This document shows positions 35,084 to 46,346 of a DNA stretch of 64,000 nt, in pieces (position 1 is the stretch's first letter; each line of letters starts with the position of its first letter). The translations under genes and the position numbers were made by a program. The DNA is taken from contig NC_088787.1 of the NCBI RefSeq assembly GCF_949628265.1, positions 35,948,844 to 36,012,843 on the forward strand, written 5' to 3'. A model generated the notes under the pieces. That model worked only from the letters and a program-made list of their open reading frames with translations. It did not search any database and was not told the origin of the DNA. The stretch comes from Cloeon dipterum (Eukaryota > Arthropoda > Insecta > Ephemeroptera > Baetidae).

Positions 35084-36300
35084 ATGAATTTGGTTTGGGT
35101 TGTTTTCCTCGTTTTTCTCCCGGCGTTTGAGACAACGAACAGAACAGCTTGCTTGCCTGAAGTGTCCATCCGCGAATTTGTGTGAGATTAAACAGACAAA
35201 AAAGGTTGAAATTTTCCTTAATTTTGAATAAACAGCAAATTCTGGGACAAACACGAGGAGGAATGGAACAGGTGCCAAGGGGGCCAGTGTCAAGAAGAGG
35301 ACAAACGATTGCGAAATGTATTCAAGTGTCAAGAAACGAGCGCTGATTATAATTTAATTAATATTCTAACCATTTTTAGGTTTCCAAATGTGACGTCCAG
35401 GAAATCAAGCTTCAGGTGGAGACAAGCCTCAATAATTTCAAAGTAAATTATTAAAAAATGGAATTTTCAGCGCCTTAAAATATTTGTTTTGATTAAATTA
35501 ATTCAAATTCAAGGATGAGATGAGGCAACTGGTGCACAATCTGACGGACAATTTCCAGCTTTCAATGGAAAAGGTGAAAATTCTTGTATTGATTTCATGA
35601 ATATCATTATTTAAAAATTATTGTTAAGAATAATTATTAATTAATTAATTAATAATAAACAAAATACATGTCTTTTTCAGGGTGAAAAGAAAGTCTCTTG
35701 TCTTGAAAAATGTAAGTTCTACTAAAAAGGTAAATGCTGGAATCGTGTTTTACGATTGCATTTTAGATAAGCAGGACGTGGTGACTCTTGGAAACGGGAA
35801 AAGCTATCATTTCTCAACAGAAAGGGTGAGATTTTGTTCGGAAATGACCGTGAATTGCGAGGTGACCGATATTTTTTTCAGAAAAATTGGTATCAAGCGA
35901 AGGATTATTGCGCGGAGAAGGGCATGCGTTTGGCGTCCCCGAAAACTCAAGAAGAACTCGATATCCTGCATGAAAAAATAAACGAATATTTTGAACTTGG
36001 TAGTTAATCACATTTTTTTAAAAGCCATAAAAATTTAAAATAACTCTTGCAGGTCTTTTCTGGTTGTCGGCGTCGGACGTTGGGCGGAAAGGAATCGAAT
36101 TCCGGTGGCTGGACGGGGAAGTTCTTCCTGTCAGCAGCTCCTTGTGGGACAAAGGCACGAAGCAACCCGACCATTTTGGCATTCGCGAAGAATCCTGCGC
36201 TTTCATTTCAACATATTACGGAAGTAACAAGTTGCTCGACCATGAATGCTTGTCATCGTCATTATCCGGCAGTTTGTGTGTGGCCGTCGATTGCGTCTAA
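35084..36300 (+). CDS. C-type lectin 3, with coiled neck
   Basis: Eight coding exons: 35084-35181, 35236-35317, 35380-35442, 35514-35573, 35681-35711, 35767-35825, 35882-35999 and 36053-36300, in phase, 252 residues. Signal peptide and neck are nearly identical to lectin 2. The lectin domain has NWYQAKDYC, FWLSASDVGRK, QPD (KQPDHFG), ESC, HEC and SLC, ending VDCV. Exon 5 starts with the canonical acceptor TTTTTCAG and encodes GEKKVSCLEK. The strong match to gene 2, including introns, points to recent tandem duplication. Polyadenylation signal AATAAACC near 36343. Confidence 0.85.
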
Positions 36301-37135
36301 AGAACTTTTAAGTTATCTTGTTTGCTTGTTATGCGTGATTTCCAAATAAACCTATAGCATTTTGATTTCATTGTTGCTGTCTTTTTGGCCATTATTTCCT
36401 GATAGAGTTAAAAAAACAGTTCCATGCAACGATTTCTTGCATTAAATTAATTTTTAATATTCATATAAAAATTCAAAAGAAGTTCAATTAAAAACGGTTT
36501 ATTTTTGCGAGAAAATGATATCTCTCCCAATATCTGCTTCAAGCAGTCAATGCTCGAGTTCAAATGTTGCCCTCGATCAATAACAGTAAACAACACACGT
36601 GTCTACAATTTTTAAATAAAAAAATCATCTCGCTGATAATATTTCTGATTCTGCTTGACGTGATTCTTTCAATCCCAACAAGTGGGTGCACAAATGATTT
36701 TCTATAAAATCATCTATCTGTCTGCTGGAAGCAAGAGAGCAGCCAGATGTAATGCGTCTAATTTTCTAAAGGTCTTAAATTGAAAATTAAACAAAAAATC
36801 TAGTTCAAAAAATTTTCACACAAAATTTAAGTTTCCTGTAAACGTCTAGAGAAGTTGAATTAAAACCAATGTGAGGAAATTCTGTTTTTTTAGCGTGTTT
36901 AGTTTATGGTTTGTTGAGTGCGATAGTAGAGACACAGCGGGGGCCGCGGCATCAGCAGTAAAAACGCGGGAGCTCCATTTATAAAAAAAAGGAGATCTGG
37001 AGAGTGCGTCCAACTTTTGTGAGGCGGCGATCCTGACCTCTGGCCTCTCAGCTTCATCCGCCGTCCTTCCGACTCGATCAGTCTCCTATTGCTGATAATA
37101 ATTGTTCCCAAAAATCATTTAGTTTTTCAGTCACT
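36301..37135. other. Lectin 3 downstream unit
   Basis: Repeats the 32576-33530 sequence in order, including GATAGTAGAGACACAGC and CCGCCGTCCTTCCGACTCGA. No gene. Confidence 0.6.
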
Positions 37136-37139
37136 AAGT

Positions 37140-37515
37140 GACGACTTTCAAGCAATTTTCCCACTTCATTAAGCTACGATGGACAAAAAATAACAACAAT
37201 TTACGATAAATGCGAATGCGAACATTCCCGCTGTTTTAGTAACGATCGATTAATAATTGTTTGTGCTAAAAATTCTTTTTTAATTTTGGGTGAGCGGCGC
37301 GAGAGTTGAAGGAACGACTTTGCAGTTTGTGCGCTTGTCGCTCGCCGGCCACCGCGTAAATAGAAATAGAGCGGCTCGCCTGCCTCTCTCGTCTGCAAAA
37401 ATATCTCGGCATCCTCTCCCGCGCCCGCCGTCTGCGCGGCTTAAAAAGCAGCGGCTATTGAAGTGGCATAAATATGTATATTGGCGGCCGCAGAGGGAAT
37501 TCAAATAATGCTTCC
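37140..37515 (+). repeat. R1 repeat, copy H
   Basis: The same AT-rich start as copies B and G, then a changed core: GCAGTTTGTGCGCTTGTCGC, CGCGTAAATAGAAATAGAGC and GCCTGCCTCTCTCGTCTGC. The TATA-like box is partly duplicated. Ends GGCGGCCGCAGAGGGAATTC. The last recognisable R1 copy in the window. Confidence 0.8.
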
Positions 37516-38079
37516 GTTAATAATAAAAAATAAACTTTTAAAAGGGCAACAATTGAAAATTATTTGAATTGTTGGATGCCATAAACAATGTGTTCAACAA
37601 TTTTCAATAATAAAAAAGGACCTTGCTACAGGAAAAATTCAAATTTTGCCAATTTTCTCCAAAATGTACAGTGCTTGAACATATTTTCTTGGCATATTCC
37701 GATTCCTCTCGTCGAAATCTGTCCAACGGTTTATTGGGAAATTCTTAGTTTTGAAATTAAATCGGATTTCAAGTAAGGAGACTGCCATTACCATTTGAAA
37801 AGCACGCTAACTCTCCAGCAAATTTTCTAAAAAAATTACAATTTAGGCTTTAACTGAATCCTAAGGGGTGAGTTTATGCATTGGCAAAAAGCATTTTATA
37901 GGTTTTTGCTCTTTAATTGAACTTACAATTAATACATAAGTAGATTATAATATTTTTAATAAACGAATCCGTTGCATAAAACCATTTATTCTGACTTAAT
38001 CAGGAAAAAATTGAAAAAAACAGCAACAATGAAATCAAAATGCAAGGTTTATTTGGAAGTACAAAGATTGAAAAGTTCT
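37516..38079. other. Junction between tandem and inverted lectin units
   Basis: AT-rich. The turn from plus-strand to minus-strand lectin units happens here. The last 60 bases are the 3' UTR of lectin 4 (AATAAACC on the minus strand near 38050). No other feature recognised. Confidence 0.45.
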
Positions 38080-39367
38080 TCAGACGCTATCGAGCGCATC
38101 ACAAATACTGCCGGCTAATGCATATGTCCTGCATTCATGGTCGGCCAACTTGTAAGTTCCAGAATATTTTGAAATTGCGGTGCAGACTTCTTGGCCGCGG
38201 CCAAAACTGTCGGGTTGCATCATGCCTTTGTCCCACAAGGAACTGCTGACAGGAAGCACTTCTCCGTCCAGCCACCGGAATTCGATTCCTTTCTGCCCAA
38301 CGTCCGACGCCGACAACCAGTAAAAATCTGCAGAAAATTTAATACATTTGTTTTGTCACATAGATTCTGTTACAAGTCAATCCAATCACGTATATTTTAA
38401 AATTTTACGGCTTTCTAAAATAAAAAAATGTGATTAATTACCATTTTCAAAATCTTTTATTTTTCCAAGCAGGATATTGAGTTCTTCTCGAGTCTTCGGA
38501 GATGCCAATCGCATGCCCTTCTCCTCGCAATAATCCTTCGCTTGATACCAATTTACCTGAAAAATATCGGTCATACCTTGCTATTTTGGCCATTTCTCAA
38601 CAAAATCTCACCTTTTCTGTTGACAAATGATAGCTTTTCCCGTTTCCAAGAGTCACAACGTCCTGTTTATCTAAAATGCAATCGTAAAACACGATTCAAG
38701 CATTTCCATTTTTAGTTACATTACTTCTTACATTTTTCAAGACAAGAAGTGGCATTATTTTCCTCCTGAAAGAGACAATTTTTTGTTTAATTTTATCAAA
38801 GAAGGCCTGCTTGATAATTTTTAAACATACTTAAGCTAAAAATGCATTACAAATTGTGAAATTAATCAAATTAAAATTATAATTTTCACCTTTTCAGTTA
38901 CAAGCTGGGAATTGTTTGTTGGATTGAGCACCAGTTGCCTCATCTCATCCTTGAAATTAAATTAATTCAATCAAATCAAATATTTTGAGGCGCAGAAAAT
39001 TTGTATTTTAATAATTTACTTTGAAGTTATTGAGGATTGTTTCCACCAGAAGCTTGATTTCCTGGATGTCGCATTTACAGTCCTAAAAAAGGACACCAAA
39101 ACAATTAAATCAAAAACAATTTTCCTAAATAAATACATTCCGCGAGCGTTTTTCCTCTTCTTGACGTTTGCCCCCTTGGCACTCATTCAATTCCACCTCG
39201 TATTTTTCCCAGAATTTGCTGTTTATTCAAAATTAAGGAAAACTCAACCTTTTATCTGTATAATCTCACACAAATTCGCGGATGGACACGTCAGCCAAGC
39301 AAGCTGTTCCGTTCGCCGTCTCAAACGCCGGGAGAAAAACGAGGAAAACGACCCAAACCAAATTCAT
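38080..39367 (-). CDS. C-type lectin 4, inverted copy
   Basis: Eight coding exons on the minus strand: 39367-39270, 39218-39137, 39082-39020, 38949-38890, 38765-38732, 38670-38612, 38556-38442 and 38327-38080, in phase, 252 residues. Signal peptide MNLVWVVFLVFLPAFETANG. The neck exons match genes 2 and 3, but the second cysteine of the first neck exon is Arg (ECQGGKRQEE). The lectin domain has NWYQAKDYC, YWLSASDVGQK, QPD (QPDSFG), EVC, HEC and SIC, and the C-terminus is LDSV where the others have DCV. Exon 5 encodes EENNATSCLEK. More diverged than genes 2 and 3 are from each other. Confidence 0.85.
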
Positions 39368-39492
39368 TTTCTAAAATCCAGAATATTTTAAATAAAAAAT
39401 CAATTGTTTAAAGAGGGAAAAAATAATACTCACTGGTGGGCGAAAAGCTGGAGTTGGAGATGAAATGTTGGCGGAAAGAAGCGACGGACCGC

Positions 39493-39500
39493 GTTTTATA
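39493..39500 (-). promoter_or_regulatory. TATA box of lectin gene 4
   Basis: TATAAAAC on the minus strand, in the same GCAGCTATAAAACGCGGTCC context as the other lectin promoters. Confidence 0.75.
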
Positions 39501-39550
39501 GCTGCTGGCCGACGAATGGGAAGGGCAGGATTAAATTTTTAAATTGCAAA

Positions 39551-39553
<3 letters not shown>

Positions 39554-39600
<47 letters not shown>
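39554..39600. repeat. (GT)n microsatellite, about 23 units
   Basis: An uninterrupted GT run of 47 bases, 54 bp upstream of the lectin-4 TATA box. At this position lectin 2 has CACGTGTTTATAATT, so the run appears to have grown out of a CACGTGT word. Confidence 0.95.
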
Positions 39601-39602
<2 letters not shown>

Positions 39603-39839
39603 CAATGTGTTTACTGCTCATTTTATAGCAATGAAAGTCGAATTGAGGTCAAATTTCACTTTCATTAACTTGGACAGTGGACGAAAATAACGTAGGCTCA
39701 CCGCCGGTCGCAAGAACACCACTCGAGTGGCCGCAAACGGATTTTTTTATTCATTATTTCAAAATATAAGATGCCATTGGAAATCCACGTGTTGAAGGGA
39801 ACGGATTCATGGCAAACGACTCATTAATTAATTTAGTTT

Positions 39840-40140
39840 TTTGGCTTTTTAGAAAAATGCGGCTGCTATGCAACCTGCCTGGCGTTCGGGTCGAGCGAAT
39901 TGCCTAATTACAACAAATAAATAAAAATCAGTGATGAATGAAGAAGATAACTGCTGAGATGTCGGCATTCGGGCTTTTCTTTTTAACTCTGATAAATAGC
40001 GACTGCAACTGGCCCCTCCAGCCAAATATTTGAACTCACAAAAGGACACCAGCGTCTAGCATGCTTTCTTTGCTTTTGGCACAGCTTTTGAATTCAATTT
40101 TTTGTTTCATTGACAAGACAAATCAACTTGAGGGCCATTT
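39840..40140 (-). repeat. R2 repeat, inverted copy
   Basis: Reverse complement of the R2 blocks: AAAAATGCGGCTGCTATGCA, GCCTGGCGTTCGGGTCGAGC, CAGCCAAATATTTGAACTCA, AGCGTCTAGCATGC and AAATCAACTTGAGGGCC. It was inverted together with lectin 4. Confidence 0.7.
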
Positions 40141-40289
40141 GTTACTGTCTGAAAAATTATATTATCGTAAGAGAGTAAAATGAATTTCTTGATTTAGAAT
40201 TTAAAATGAAATTCTATATTTAATCCCTTCATCCGAGAATGCCTTTTGTATATATCCCTGCTAGTCACTGGAAGCATTATTTGAATACA

Positions 40290-40740
40290 CTCTGCGTCTG
40301 CGCCCTCTTGTCATATGTGATTTCCAAATAAACCTTGCATTTTTATTTAATTGTTGCTGTTTTGTTTTGCAATTATTTCCTGATAGAATTAGAATAAACA
40401 GATTTCTATCGATTAAAATAATTTTAATAGGCATATTTGTTAGATAAAAATAAAATACCAAACAAGTTCGAATAAATAACTGTTTAGCTACCACAAAATG
40501 AGATATTTAGACACTTATTTCAAATATAAAAAAGGTTCTACCCGCAGAAACTGCCAACGAGAGATTTGTAGTGCATTTTATGGCAAGCGGCCACTTTACG
40601 TCAAGTTCACGACTTCAAACATTGCTCTCAATCAGCGGCAAACAACTCATTGCTCGCCAACACGTGTTTTCAATTTAGGCAAACCAAAAAATTGAGCCAT
40701 CCTGCTGATAATTTTCTGGTGCTGCTCGACGTCCGCCTGA
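40290..40740 (+). pseudogene. Orphan 3' flank of a lectin unit
   Basis: Plus-strand sequence matching the 3' flanks of lectins 2 and 3: TGATTTCCAAATAAACCT, TTGTTGCTG, ATTATTTCCTGATAGA, TCAAGTTCACGACTTCAAAC, ATTGCTC and TGCTGATAATTTTCTG. No lectin exons accompany it. It looks like the remains of a further plus-strand unit whose gene was lost, perhaps when lectin 4 was inverted. Confidence 0.6.
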
Positions 40741-40892
40741 ACAATAACAACAATAAAAAACACAGTTCTATATATAGGTTGAGCTAAAATTATAAATAAA
40801 GAAATTCCAGAGATTTAAACAAAAAATAAGTGTTCTATAGTAAAAACCTGGTTAATTTTTATTAACATTCAAGAGATTTTTATTTAATTAAT

Positions 40893-42634
40893 CTACAATT
40901 CGACGTAGCTGATTCTCTTCAAAATGCAATAATCAATCGTCAAATCGCCTTCGTCGGTCTTGACGCTGATTTTCGGAGGTTCGAAAAAGGTGCTTTCGTG
41001 CTCCTTGAAATCAGGGCTGGCGACGAGGTTGCGGAGGAAGCGCGGCCGATCGAGCCGCAGCCGCAGAGTGAGGCGTCCGCCGGCGGGCACGGTCACGCAA
41101 TGCTTCACAAACATCCAGCCGTCTTTTTCCAATTTGGCGGGAAACTTAATTTGCCGGGAGAAAGTCTCCTTGAACACCGACACCGAGCATTCACCTTCCA
41201 GATTGCATGGGTATTTCTCTGCCTCTCTATTTTACCAAATAAAGAAATAAAATAACTAAGAATTTAGTTAATTTTACCTGTCGTCTTCCAGAAATTCCTT
41301 TTCCAAATCCAACTCGCAGAAAATCTCAAATCCAGTGAGTTTAACGCTTTTTTTGGAGCGCAGCTCCAGCGAGAATTCAAGATTTCCCTTGGGCTCAAAC
41401 CAATTTCCCGCCCTGAATATATCTTTAAGACTCTGTATGTCGCCCTCAGGAACAAGAGTCAGTGTCCAAGCTCTCTTGGTGCTCCTCTCGGATGCATCGG
41501 AACAAATTGTCGGTGGCGCAAGGGTTTTCAAACAGCGTTTGAGAGGACTGTTGTAAATTGTGAGGTATCGCAACTCTTCTTGTGACAGGTAGGAGAAAAG
41601 CTGCTTAAGGTTGGGAAAATCTTCAGCCTTCAGGGCAAGGAGGCGCAGTTTCGGCAGGCAACAATTCCGGAAGAATGTTCTGGGTTAAATTAATTATTAA
41701 AAAATAAATATTTTTGTTTCATGAATTTCTTACCGTGGATCAGTTTTTCTTTCACTGATCTGGAGGATTTTGGAGACAAGCTCAATCTCGGAAACATCGG
41801 CCATCTCTTTCAGGGTCAAGAAAAACCTATATGGCATTTCATCAAGGTCGTAGAAACTTTCGTTTTCCAAGCAATCCTTGGTATTCATAGCCAGAAACTA
41901 AATATTAATACAGATGAAAAATACCATTTAAAACAAAGACTGTAATATATAATACTTTTAAACAAGCCACAGCAATGAAAAAAATTTCGTAGTTCGAGTT
42001 AAAGACGCTCCAAATGTTCTGCACGGTGAGGAACTTGTTCAGCAACAATTCGACGCAAAATGGACCCAGACCAAGGATGTCAAACTCAACAGAAGCACGA
42101 GCTAAGTCCAGGCAAGTGTCCAAACTGCCCACTTCGGACAATAGGTTTCCATTCAGATGGATAAACCTTATAGAATATTAAAATTTGCTATAAATTAGAG
42201 TTAGATAATATAAGCCTTACTCAACGGCCAATTGGACAATGTGCGCATCCACGCTCTCAATCAGTTTGAATTTCTTTCCATTCGGAATAATTCCTGAAAT
42301 CGGAGCCGCCAGCTTCAAAAGGCACCTGCTGCCTATTAACAGGTCGCTTCTCAGGGCTCGCACCTCCTGAGGAGAGAGTTGAAACCTCTAGGAATTAGTA
42401 CATACATGATAAATGCAAACATACCGTCACAGTTTTGTCCTTGCTGGAGACTTTGATGACGCAGTCGGCCACCATGTCCATTGTTGTGTACTTAATGGCG
42501 AGCCAGTCGATTTTGGGATAGTTTTGCGACAGAGGAATTATTCTCTCACCCATTTTGTAATTCAGTAGCTTGAAGTTTGGATGTCTGTAGATGGACTGAC
42601 GAAATTTTTGGCCTTGCATGTTCAGCAGGCGCAT
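40893..42634 (-). CDS. BTB/POZ-domain protein
   Basis: Six coding exons on the minus strand: 42634-42425, 42366-42221, 42166-41956, 41897-41734, 41679-41278 and 41226-40893, all in phase, 488 residues. Residues about 40-150 form a BTB fold: DMVADCVIKVSSKDKTVTVE, then RSDLLIGSRCLLKLAAPISG (the usual hiding-place motif for surface display), FIHLNGNLLS and FCVELLLNKFLTVQNIWSV. A BACK-like helical region follows, then a C-terminal part (LTLVPEGDIQSLKDIF; CVTVPAGGRLTLRLRL) that may be a beta-rich domain. BTB proteins often serve as Cullin-3 substrate adaptors; which is true here is unknown. The 42634 start is the first in-frame ATG. Confidence 0.8.
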
Positions 42635-43105
42635 ATGAACTTTGATATATGTATAAACACTCAAAACGCTCCTTCCACAGTCTAAATGGTTAAATATTTA
42701 TTTTCCTTCTCCATATTTAAACAGATCAAATAAATGGCCTATCTTTTCAACAGCGGAAGTTGTTTAAAGCATAAAAATATGCAATGTCTTGAAATTTAGA
42801 AATTTCAGAACTGTTTTTATTTGTTTAGATTCTGTATCAGTTGTCTCATCTCATTTTTAATCATATTTCATCTTGAACTGCGCGTGAATGCATGCATAGT
42901 TTGGCAGCATAGAGGAATTAATTATTCAATAAATTTGTGGCTGCATATTAAGATTCGTCTTGACGCATTGGAGGCTGTAGACATCGAGACGCTGGTTCGG
43001 ATTTGGTGGTCAGGTGTTTGATTTCCTACTGTAAACATATTGGGCAAAAGATAAAAGCAACTTGTTTTTTTGTAAACAAACCAATATTTGATTCTCTAAA
43101 ATTAT
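42635..43105. other. Upstream region of the BTB gene
   Basis: AT-rich. The plus-strand frame 42821-43021 has no supporting context. A BTB promoter is expected here but no strong TATA box is seen. Confidence 0.4.
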
Positions 43106-43111
43106 TTTTAC

Positions 43112-43487
43112 GTTCTTTGAGGAAGTGTCTGAGCACACCAATCGATTCCTGAGGGTCGAATTAGGTAAAGTGGATGTTTTTTCGGACCAAAAAGTCCAGC
43201 GCGACGTGCGAACTTTTTTCCCGCCAAAACAATATGAACGTATAAGTGAGAACTGCGCATGCGCCAGAGCTGGCTGGATCTGACAATGAAGTCATTCGCA
43301 CAGGTGGTCTCTGCAAAAGCTCAAACCAACTCTGACGCATGCGCGCAGTTCTCGCATATTCGTTCATATTGTTTTGGCGGGAAAAAAAGTTCGCACGTCG
43401 CGCTGCACATTTTGGTCGAAAAAATCCACCTAACCTAATTCGACCCTCGGGAATCGATTGGTGTGCTCAGAAACCTCATCAAAGAAG
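43112..43487. mobile_element. Foldback MITE, family A, second copy
   Basis: Ends GTGTCTGAGCACACCAATCG and CGATTGGTGTGCTCAGAAAC. Each arm continues through TTCGGACCAAAAAGTCCAGC, CGACGTGCGAAC and CCCGCCAAAACAATATGAAC in opposite orientation. The centre has CGCATGCGCCAGAGC and GACGCATGCGCGCAG. Arms of about 140 bp. Confidence 0.85.
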
Positions 43488-43514
43488 GTCTTAAAGACAA
43501 ATTAAAAATTACAT

Positions 43515-44440
43515 CCGATTAGGAGTCTCAGCCAGCCTGCGCTACCAGTGAAAAAATCTTAATTGAATTGTTTCCCAAAATTATTTTTAAGATGGCAATA
43601 ATTAGGTTTCATAATAAGCGCATGAGTAAAAATATTACCGCTGTCAAATTTCACGTTTAAAATATTTTCAACCGCGCCGCAGCTGCTTTCACGGGGTAAA
43701 AAATTCAGCTAAGCCTGGTCCCGCCAGCTTCCATCTGAAATCTCGATAAACCTCTACATCAGATTTAATTATATAATAAAAAATATTTGGTGGCACGCGA
43801 CATAAAAGGCAGACAATCAATTAGGCGTTTGAAAATAGTTAACACGCCACTACCAAAATATTAGCTGTAGTACGTTGTAGTATTAAATTATCGACAAATA
43901 TTATAATTGAAACGCGCTTACAAACTATCACTGTGTAAACAGTATAATTCGTCAAAAACTGCTGTTACCTTGATCAAGCATATTATGAAATTCAAAAACA
44001 TATACGCAATTAACATTGAAAATATTGAACGCATTGGCGGACGGGGAATATAAAGAAGGATAGAACACCTGACGACATAACCAGTTTTCATTTCAAGTGC
44101 AACCGAGTAAGACTTCCTCTGGAGTTGCTTCTTCAGCTGCAATTTTCATAATCGGCTTTGACAGTGAGTATATAAATTATTATATTATTTTTAAATTATA
44201 AAAGGGTTGGGAATATGCCAACTTAGAGGTCTGAGCGAGCCGCACCGCCCTTTTTACTAAAATTTTTAACCAGCTGTCATTTTTGGTCAGCCAGCCGGGT
44301 ACTATTTTAAAAACTACCATCGCACAAATGCCGCTGTGAAGATTTCCATGTACCGATTGCGTAGCAGAATATTTCATTATGATAGATTTTTATTTTTAAG
44401 AATTTTTCATTCTTTTAAAATCGGAATTTTTCAAATTATT
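43515..44440. repeat. R3-related repeat fragments
   Basis: GTCTCAGCCAGCCTGCGC at 43525 starts a stretch (AAGATGGCAATAATTAGGTTTC) that matches 8360-8390. AGAGGTCTGAGCGAGCCGC at 44225 and ATGTACCGATTGCG at 44350 are the inverse of sequence near 8400. Broken copies of the R3 element. Open frames at 43918-44142 and 44180-44377 are not supported. Confidence 0.45.
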
Positions 44441-44446
44441 AATTAT

Positions 44447-44895
44447 TGCAACTCGAAATCTCGGGTTGTAAACATTAGAATTGCAAAAACTATCCACCGT
44501 TGAACTCGTCTCAACCTTCCCTGACCTGCTGAATGGTTTAGGGGTGCTTTTCCTCCACCCCTATGATTCTATACTTCCTCGAAAAAGTAAAACATTACCA
44601 TTCTCTCTTGATTTTTATATTAATTGGCATTTAATTTTAGAAAAATTGTGTTTTGGGACGAGGTTTTAATGTAGGAGAGTTTTTTGGATAAAATATTTTT
44701 AAGCCTGCAGAGTCAGCATGATGAAATTTTGCTATCAAAATTGTAGCAATAGGGTTGAAAGGGGATGGGATTAAGCATCCCCTAAACACTTTTGCTGGTT
44801 AGTGGAGGTTGATACGAGTCCAACGGTGCGTAGTTTTTGATATTCTGATGGTTAAAACCCGAGATTTGGAGGTGCAAATTACCCAAAAAAATCGA
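44447..44895. mobile_element. Foldback MITE, family C, copy 1
   Basis: Left arm: TGCAACTCGAAATCTCGGGT, CCACCGTTGAACTCGTCTCA, TAGGGGTGC. Right arm in inverse: GATACGAGTCCAACGG, TGATGGTTAAAACCCGAGAT, TTGGAGGTGCAAAT. Two more copies lie in the lectin-5 5' intron at 60588-61262. Confidence 0.75.
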
Positions 44896-46221
44896 AAATG
44901 TTATGTTTTTTTAATTTTGTTGTGGAATATCTTGAAAACTATATAATTTTAATCCGTGAAACCTAATTATCCTAACAACAATACAAATAATATTACCATC
45001 TTGAAAATAATTTCGGGAAAAGGTTTCAATTTAGAAAAGTTATTTTTGTGATATACTCGCGTCTTGAGCCAGCAGCCGCCTTTATTAGGCCAGCCACCGC
45101 AGCCACCAGATTTAGGCGGCTACCCCATGTGCCATTCCACCGTTTTCGACAGTTGGTATTCCACTCTACATTTCGACAAAATTCGAGTTGGCTCCTAACG
45201 CCACTGATCCGCTTGTAAACTGTTGCAAATTGTCTAGTTAATAAATAATTCCATAGTACTTACTCTAATTGACCTTTTTGCCAATGTAGAGCGCGAAAAA
45301 GTAGAGTCGAAAATTCTCCGATATTCGACTCTACGCGTAAACATATCGAATATTCCACCGTTTTCGACAGGCAGAGAATTCGGTGTAAATCGAAAGATAT
45401 TGCAAAGAGAGGGTCCAGTATAAGTAAAATATGTGTTTTAGCCTTTAATTAGCATGCCTAATTGGTTCGGCGGCCGAAAAACTTCGGCTTATTAAATCGG
45501 TAATCTAAGGCAGTGACGGTGGCAGCACCGGTAACCGGTATCGCACTTAGCAGCTGGTGTGAGGGCGAGCCGCGCCCACATTAGCAAAATATATTATACA
45601 TCATTGCCGGCTCGCGCAATGCTCAAATAAAGCGCCTGACGAAGGGTTCTCAGGTAAACTCAGGCTACCCTGAGCCTGAGCAGCGTGGGAAGCGGGAGTT
45701 CTGCGTGTCTGTTGTGCGCCAGAACGCGTTTGTGTGTGATTGAAGCTGTCCATTCACGTAAGTTGCTTTACTCGCGAAATGTAAACATTGAGGTCAAAAC
45801 GAATTTTTGCCATTTTTTACAGATCCTTCCTGATGTTCATGACGCGTATGTGACAGGCACAACGTCAGACAGATATTTTGGTTTGAACGGGCGCGAGATT
45901 CAGCGACAGAAGAATTATTTCTGCGGAGGAAATCGGCCTCGGATATACCCTCCGAACTTTACTATGTATTTAAATTTCACCGAATTAATTATGCTCATTT
46001 TTCTGTACATATTTAAAATTATACTGGTGTTTCAAATTTTTTATTTATTTTGAAATTTTACAGGGTTGGGAAGCATCAGTTTTATTTTGAGACCTGGGAT
46101 ATTTTTTAGAGTTGTCGGCGAGGATGACGTCGTGTTCGGAATCACAGTTAATTTTTTTCTGGCGTTTTAATTATGGAGTTTTCATCTGATTCATCGTATT
46201 TTGTACCTTCAGTCGTATCAT

Positions 46222-46346
46222 CCCAGCAAGAAAATGGATATCCGAAGGATATTCAAAATGTATGCGGAATATCTGGAGGATTTACATCTGTACAGCCCGA
46301 TGTCATTGGGCGGATTCATGTCCCGGATATCAAATTTCTTGCTGGG
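46222..46346. mobile_element. MITE, family B, inside the left foldback arm
   Basis: CCCAGCAAGAAAATGGATAT at the left and GGATATCAAATTTCTTGCTG at the right. The corresponding position of the right arm (about 49552-49558) lacks it, so it inserted after the arms were formed. Confidence 0.85.

Noticed and set aside
45685-46053. 122-residue frame in the left foldback arm as a stand-alone gene
   Set aside because: It reads through a clear donor/acceptor pair and the matching right arm does not keep the frame. Kept only as possible captured exon sequence.
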